NCBI GenBank assembly: GCA_903829015.1
Contig: CAIKOJ010000130.1
Span: 1-43,471 of the forward strand
Reading direction: 5' to 3'
Length of the DNA: 43,471 bases
Source of the DNA: an uncultured Bacteroidota bacterium
GTDB taxonomy: Bacteria > Bacteroidota > Bacteroidia > Chitinophagales > Chitinophagaceae
Positions 38,972 to 43,471 of this stretch are shown piece by piece (position 1 is the stretch's first letter; every line of letters starts with the position of its first letter). Position numbers and translations under genes: made by a program. The notes beneath the pieces were generated by a model, which saw only the letters and a program-made list of their open reading frames with translations, was not told the origin of the DNA and did no database searches.

Positions 38972-41317
38972 TTAAAACTTGAAATTGTAGGTAATGCTAG
39001 GTACAATTGGTAAAATAGATACCTGATATACTTTAACCTTTACACCCTTATCCACCGATCCTTCAGTGTCTATATAAAGGAAATACGGATTGGCCCGGTT
39101 GTAGACGTTATAAATCGAGAATGCCCAGCTTCCCTGCCATTTTCTTGGTTTCTTATGTTGCGGCGTGTAAGTGGCCGATAGATCCAACCGGTGATAGGCG
39201 GGTATACGATAAGCATTTACCTTGCTGTAGTACTGTATAATTTGGTTTTCTACTACATAATACGCAGTAGGAAGAGTAATGGCGTTCCCGGATCCATAAA
39301 CAAATACCCCGGATACTGTCCACTTTTTGTTGAAAGTATAGCTACCTACAAGTGAGATGTCGTGCCTGCGGTCATACTTCGCCGGAAAGGATTCTCCGCC
39401 GTTTAAGGCAGGGAATTTCTGGTAAGTCCACGATAGGGTATAGCCAAGCCAACCGGTGAACTTGCCCTGCGTTTTATTGATGAAAAATTCAGCGCCATAA
39501 GCCGTGCCTGTTCCAAAAACATAAGACAGTTCAGGGTCTTCAATTGTGTTAGGCACATATCCGTCTTTGTATTGCACCTGATTTTCCATTCGTTTGTAAT
39601 ACACTTCCACAGAGGTTTCTATCTTGTCGTCGAGGAAGTTGCGGAAGTAACCTGCCGAGTATTGCCAGGCCACCTGTGGCTTCACCGTATAGGTACTTGG
39701 CACCCATACGTCAGTGGGCAATGTTGATCCGTTATTAGATACCAGATGCAGGTATTGGTAAGTGCGGGAAATGCTAGTCTTAAGCGAAGAAACATCATTA
39801 AGTTGGAAACGCAGGTTCAGCCTTGGCTCCCAACCGCCATAATCCGAAACTGGTTTTCCGCTCCCGTACACGGTACTGTCAATGATATTACCTGTTGCGG
39901 TGCGTGTATATCCGGTGTATGGTCCTACTTGTTGGAACCAGGAATACCTCAATCCGGCATTTATCTTCAGCCATTTCAATGGCTCAAATTCATCCAGCAC
40001 ATAAATGCCGGTTTCATGTGCATATTTTATGAAAGCATTGTCGGGGGTAAGTGCAATTGTATCAATATTCCCTGATATCTGGTTAGGGGTGAATTTATGA
40101 TACGTATATGCCAAACCTCCTTTAAAGTGGTGATTGCCACCGGAATAATAGTCGAGGTCAGTTTTTAAGTTATAATCCCTTATGCCCGACGCTAACTTTA
40201 TTGCAAAATTGTTCTGCGAGAAGTTTGATGCGAAATTGTAGCTGTTGTACACAAGTGTTGTATTGGCAAACAACCGGTCACTGAACAAATGATTCCACCG
40301 CAGCGAAGCTGTTTTATTTCCCCACGGGATATCAGCTTTAAAGCTACCTCGCTCATTTTGGAATTTGAACTTATCAATTCCCATGTACCCGCTCAGATAA
40401 ACTCTGTTCTTGTCGTTAATCTTATAATTGGCCTTAAGGTTGAGATCATAAAAATAGTAACCGGTATTTTTCAGCCTGCTCGAAAAAGGCCTTGCGAGAG
40501 CGTCTATGTAGGTACGCCTGCCTGCCAGCATAAAGGAGCCTTTGTCTTTTTTGATAGGCCCCTCAAGGGTCAGGCGTGATGCGATGATGCCGATACCTCC
40601 TTCGGCATGGTATTCCTTCATGTTGCCATCCTTCATACTCACGTCTACTACCGACGATAGCCTGCCTCCGTAATTGGCTGGTGCACCTCCTTTGATAAGT
40701 GTTACGTCTTTGATTGCATCAGAATTGAACACTGAGAAGAATCCGAACAGGTGCCCTGTATTATAGATCACCGCATCATCCAGTAGCACCAGGTTCTGAT
40801 CAGGACCTCCGCCACGCACATAAAAACCGGAATTACCTTCGCCGGCAGACTGCACTCCGGGAAGCAGTTGCAGTGTCTTTAAAACGTCGACTTCACCAAA
40901 CAGCACCGGCAAAGTTTTGATCCTTTCCATCGACAGTGTTACAGTGCCCATATCGGCATTCTTTACATTCTCGTCTTTTCTTTGGGTGGTTACACTTACT
41001 TCTTTCATCTGCGTCGTACTTTCCAGCTCTGCGTTGAAAGTAATACTGGTGCTCAGATCCATTTCCTTCGTTATTGCTTTGTACCCAACGAAAGAAAAAA
41101 TTACAGTGTATTTGCCGGCAGGTACGGATACAGAATAGAACCCATAGGTGTTTGTTTGCCCTCCCTGATCTGCCTCTTTTACAAACACAGACCCTGCAAC
41201 AATAGATTCTCCGGTGCCGGCATCACGCATGTATCCACTAATGGTCACCTTTTGGGCAAACGTGGCTACCGGTAACAATAAAATAATAAACAAAAAGAAA
41301 TGGCGAAGGTGGATCAT
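38972..41317 (-). CDS. TonB-dependent outer-membrane receptor with carboxypeptidase-like regulatory domain
   Basis: The protein has 781 residues. After the signal peptide (MIHLRHFFLFIILLLPVATFAQ) comes a carboxypeptidase-D-regulatory-like domain (about 23-105: VTISGYMRDAGTGESIVAGS, GFYSVSVPAGKYTVIFSFVGY). The plug domain (about 110-235) includes LPVLFGEVDVLKTLQLLPGV, GFYVRGGGPDQNLVLLDDAV and GGAPANYGGRLSSVVDV. The rest is a 22-strand type barrel with many aromatic strand ends and a final PSITYNFKF. Such receptors import large or scarce substrates using TonB energy; the substrate cannot be read from sequence. The DUF3347 lipoprotein gene is 37 bases upstream on the same strand, so a shared transcript is likely and would point to metal handling, as an inference. 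Confidence 0.93.
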   Translation of the reverse strand: MIHLRHFFLFIILLLPVATFAQKVTISGYMRDAGTGESIVAGSVFVKEADQGGQTNTYGFYSVSVPAGKYTVIFSFVGYKAITKEMDLSTSITFNAELESTTQMKEVSVTTQRKDENVKNADMGTVTLSMERIKTLPVLFGEVDVLKTLQLLPGVQSAGEGNSGFYVRGGGPDQNLVLLDDAVIYNTGHLFGFFSVFNSDAIKDVTLIKGGAPANYGGRLSSVVDVSMKDGNMKEYHAEGGIGIIASRLTLEGPIKKDKGSFMLAGRRTYIDALARPFSSRLKNTGYYFYDLNLKANYKINDKNRVYLSGYMGIDKFKFQNERGSFKADIPWGNKTASLRWNHLFSDRLFANTTLVYNSYNFASNFSQNNFAIKLASGIRDYNLKTDLDYYSGGNHHFKGGLAYTYHKFTPNQISGNIDTIALTPDNAFIKYAHETGIYVLDEFEPLKWLKINAGLRYSWFQQVGPYTGYTRTATGNIIDSTVYGSGKPVSDYGGWEPRLNLRFQLNDVSSLKTSISRTYQYLHLVSNNGSTLPTDVWVPSTYTVKPQVAWQYSAGYFRNFLDDKIETSVEVYYKRMENQVQYKDGYVPNTIEDPELSYVFGTGTAYGAEFFINKTQGKFTGWLGYTLSWTYQKFPALNGGESFPAKYDRRHDISLVGSYTFNKKWTVSGVFVYGSGNAITLPTAYYVVENQIIQYYSKVNAYRIPAYHRLDLSATYTPQHKKPRKWQGSWAFSIYNVYNRANPYFLYIDTEGSVDKGVKVKVYQVSILPIVPSITYNFKF

Positions 41318-41354
41318 GAGTGAAAATTCGAAAAATTGTTGGTTGTATTTGTTG

Positions 41355-41951
41355 TTAAAGCGAATCTATTACTTCGCCGCATTCCATCATTTTCTTACCG
41401 AAGTAAGGGTTTTTTATTTCACTTTCATCGCTGAGCCAGAAGGCACCTTTATCGTTAAATGCCATAGGGCAGTATTCATGATATACATGTCCGTTCTTAA
41501 GATCAGCATTTTTCAGCAAACCATAGAAAGCACTCGATATAGTACCAAATGCCAGACGCTGTTTCTCGCAACTCTCATCATAAAAAGAGGCAATCACTTT
41601 GCATTGAGTCACAATCGTATCGAGGTACGGCTGTAAGCTTTTACCGTTGGTAGTGTCCGTTTTAAGAAACGAAAGCATACTGTCCGTAGCAGCCTGCAAT
41701 CCACTGGCTGCAGTACCGGCATCTGGCGCTTTAGTAGCCACCAGTGCATTCTTTAGTGCATAATACTTCCCCAATACTGTAATCAATTTATTGGTGCCAG
41801 TTTCACTCAGCTTGCTGCGTGTAGGTTCTTTAGCAACCGCAGTTTTAGCACCGGCTGAATCCGCATTGCCGCCAGAATTCGTATTGGAGGCATTACCGCA
41901 GCTACTGAGTGCAGCAACCAATACGGCTGTTATTAGATAGATTGACTTCAT
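41355..41951 (-). CDS. DUF3347-type lipoprotein with probable metal site
   Basis: This is a 198-residue lipoprotein: the signal ends in the lipobox ALSSC (Cys18), then comes a Ser/Gly/Asn/Ala-rich linker (19-50). Residues about 55-198 match the DUF3347 pattern: VLGKYYALKNALVATKAPDA near the start and a C-terminal block with HVYHEYCPMAFND, GAFWLSDESEIKNPYFG and KMMECGEV. His155, His158, Cys161, Met163 and Cys191 make a plausible copper or other soft-metal site, as this family often accompanies CusB-type efflux genes. No efflux pump gene is in the window. It precedes the TonB-dependent receptor by 37 bases. A promoter -7 element lies 18 bases upstream of its ATG. Confidence 0.85.
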   Translation of the reverse strand: MKSIYLITAVLVAALSSCGNASNTNSGGNADSAGAKTAVAKEPTRSKLSETGTNKLITVLGKYYALKNALVATKAPDAGTAASGLQAATDSMLSFLKTDTTNGKSLQPYLDTIVTQCKVIASFYDESCEKQRLAFGTISSAFYGLLKNADLKNGHVYHEYCPMAFNDKGAFWLSDESEIKNPYFGKKMMECGEVIDSL

Positions 41952-41969
41952 TATGTTGAAATTTCACTG

Positions 41970-41977
41970 CAAAAGTA
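41970..41977 (-). promoter_or_regulatory. -7 promoter element of the lipoprotein-receptor pair
   Basis: TACTTTTG (fits TAnnTTTG) on the minus strand, 18 bases before the ATG at 41951. Confidence 0.5.
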
Positions 41978-42116
41978 ACGGAACAAACCGATATAAGATT
42001 TGTTTTGAGCACCTATATAAGTTCATGTATTATGAAAAAACAACAGTAGAAATTCCTGCAACGATGTATTCTGCACGCTTTAAACATTTTTAGGTTTTCT
42101 CTTTTGAGTTTTGCCT

Positions 42117-42124
42117 TACCTTTG
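42117..42124 (+). promoter_or_regulatory. -7 promoter element directly before the ABC-F gene
   Basis: TACCTTTG (fits TAnnTTTG) ends only 7 bases before the ATG at 42132, so the transcript would be leaderless or nearly so. The -33 box is weak. Confidence 0.55.
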
Positions 42125-42131
42125 CGCACTT

Positions 42132-43471
42132 ATGTTGATCTCATTACAAAATATTACATTTTCATTTGGCGCCAGGGCCATTCTCGAAGATGCAAGCTGG
42201 CAAATAGGAACAGGTGAAAGAATTGGCCTTGTAGGTAGTAACGGTACGGGCAAATCAACATTATTGAAATTAATGACAGGTTTTTACACTGTGGAAAGCG
42301 GTGTGATCAATAAGCCCAAAGATGTATCACTTGGTTTTTTCAACCAGGACCTTTTAAGTTTTTCAACTAACGATTCCATCCTGAAAGTAGGCATGCAGGC
42401 TTTTGAAAAAGCACATGAAGTGGAACGGAAGATGGAGCGGCTGATTAAAGAACTGGAAACCAACCCCAACGACGAAGACTTACTGGACGATTACAGCCAT
42501 GCACTACATGATTTTGAGGTAGCTGGTGGCTATGAAATGGAACATAAGACGGCAGAGGTTTTGGAAGGTCTTGGCTTTTCTACTGCCGATCTGCAGCGTC
42601 CTTACGATACATTCAGCGGTGGCTGGAGGATGAGGGTATTGCTGGCAAAAATGATGCTCCAGCAACCGGAGTTACTCTTGCTCGATGAGCCTACCAACCA
42701 CTTGGATCTTCCATCAATCGAATGGTTGGAAAGATATCTGATCAGCTATCCGGGCAGCGTGGTGATCGTATCGCACGATCGTTACTTCCTCGATCGGATG
42801 GTCACAAAAATAGTAGAAGTATGGCAGCGTGATCTGCATCAGTACAGCGGCAATTATACCTTCTTCCAAAAAGAGAAGCTGGAACGTATGGTACTTCAGC
42901 AGCGAGCATTTGAGAACCAGCAGGACTATATTAAACAGCAGGAACGCTTCATCGAGCGATTCAGGGCGAAAGCCACCAAGGCAGCTGCGGCGCAGAGTGC
43001 GATCAAAAGGCTGGATAAACTGGACGTTATAGAAGCACCTGATTCATCAATGCCATCGATGAATATCAATTTCGACGTCGGAACGCAGCCGGGCAAGATT
43101 ATTTGTGAACTAAAAGATATCGATAAGAATTACGGCGACCTCACCATATTTGATGGTGCCAGTGCTGAGATATTGCGAGGCGATAAGATTGCATTGATTG
43201 GAGCGAATGGAAAGGGAAAGTCTACCTTACTTCGTATCATCACGGGTCAGGAAGCGCACGGTGGCGAGCGCAAATGGGGCCACAATGTAGAGGAGAGTTT
43301 TTATGCTCAGCACCAGCTGGAAGCACTGACGGTTGAGAACGAGATACTCGAAGAGATGAAGATGTGCGGTAGCGGTAAGAACGAACTGGAGTTGCGGCAG
43401 CTCATGGGTTGCTTCCTGTTTAGCGGGGACGATGTCTTTAAAAAGATTAAAGTGCTCTCGGGTGGTGAAAA
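42132..43471 (+). CDS. ABC-F family ATPase (ribosome-associated), cut by the window end
   Basis: The open frame runs from the ATG at 42132 off the end of the window (446 complete codons, no stop). The first ATPase domain has Walker A GLVGSNGTGKSTLLK (about 34-48), signature FSGGWRMRVLLAKMML, Walker B LLLLDEPTNHLDLPSIEWLE and the switch VIVSHDRYFLDRM. A charged inter-domain linker (about 240-310, FENQQDYIKQQERFIERFRA) is the P-site tRNA interaction motif region of ABC-F proteins. The second domain has Walker A ALIGANGKGKSTLLRI and begins its signature LSGGE at the last bases. There are no membrane segments. ABC-F proteins act on the ribosome (EttA/Uup type) or give antibiotic protection; the short linker and chromosomal context fit a housekeeping member (Uup/YdiF-like), as an inference. 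Confidence 0.92.
   Translation, partial: MLISLQNITFSFGARAILEDASWQIGTGERIGLVGSNGTGKSTLLKLMTGFYTVESGVINKPKDVSLGFFNQDLLSFSTNDSILKVGMQAFEKAHEVERKMERLIKELETNPNDEDLLDDYSHALHDFEVAGGYEMEHKTAEVLEGLGFSTADLQRPYDTFSGGWRMRVLLAKMMLQQPELLLLDEPTNHLDLPSIEWLERYLISYPGSVVIVSHDRYFLDRMVTKIVEVWQRDLHQYSGNYTFFQKEKLERMVLQQRAFENQQDYIKQQERFIERFRAKATKAAAAQSAIKRLDKLDVIEAPDSSMPSMNINFDVGTQPGKIICELKDIDKNYGDLTIFDGASAEILRGDKIALIGANGKGKSTLLRIITGQEAHGGERKWGHNVEESFYAQHQLEALTVENEILEEMKMCGSGKNELELRQLMGCFLFSGDDVFKKIKVLSGGE

Overview
The window looks like a chromosomal segment of a member of the Bacteroidota, probably a gliding or surface-adhering relative of the Chitinophagales. The signs are C-terminal type IX secretion (T9SS) sorting domains on several secreted proteins, a GldB lipoprotein, a TonB-dependent receptor with a carboxypeptidase-regulatory-like N-terminal domain, the uppS-bamA-ompH-ompH cluster typical of this phylum, and many copies of the phylum's TAnnTTTG -7 promoter element. 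No tRNA, rRNA, insertion sequence, phage gene or CRISPR array was seen.

Layout: 1-1564 holds the tail of one T9SS cargo protein and a complete six-blade NHL propeller cargo protein. 1598-5132 is a minus-strand group: DMT transporter, VF530-family protein, ScpA and GldB. 5328-5543 is a small unknown gene. 5974-20505 is one enormous gene (4,843 codons) made almost wholly of two alternating Ig-like repeat families, 31 units of about 73 residues and 22 units of about 89 residues, ending in a T9SS sorting domain and followed by a strong terminator. 20658-21973 has a His-rich lipoprotein and a sphingomyelin-synthase-like (PAP2_C) membrane enzyme. 22399-27003 is the envelope cluster uppS, bamA and two ompH/skp paralogues. 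27154-28874 is a coupled pair of tRNA position-37 modification genes, tsaD and a trmN6-type methyltransferase. 28840-30017 (minus) has a small membrane protein and a TalC-type transaldolase.

A non-coding gap at 30201-30308 (minus) encodes the signal recognition particle RNA, recognised from its helix-8 core. 30833-37012 is a second large cargo protein (1,380 residues: ALK-like glycine-rich domain plus seven PKD-like repeats) directly followed by an OmpA-family barrel protein. 37374-41951 (minus) contains a T9SS-sorted papain-like cysteine protease with an upstream partner gene of unknown function in the same frame, a TonB-dependent receptor, and a DUF3347 metal-site lipoprotein. The window ends inside an ABC-F ATPase gene (42132 onward).

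How the genes fit together: the main theme is building and decorating the cell surface. UppS (undecaprenyl carrier), BamA and OmpH/Skp (outer-membrane protein assembly), OmpA (envelope anchor), GldB and several T9SS cargo proteins all belong to the envelope. The most distinctive content is the pair of giant repeat proteins, which share an N-terminal module that also appears in reduced form in the small lipoprotein encoded just after the larger one.
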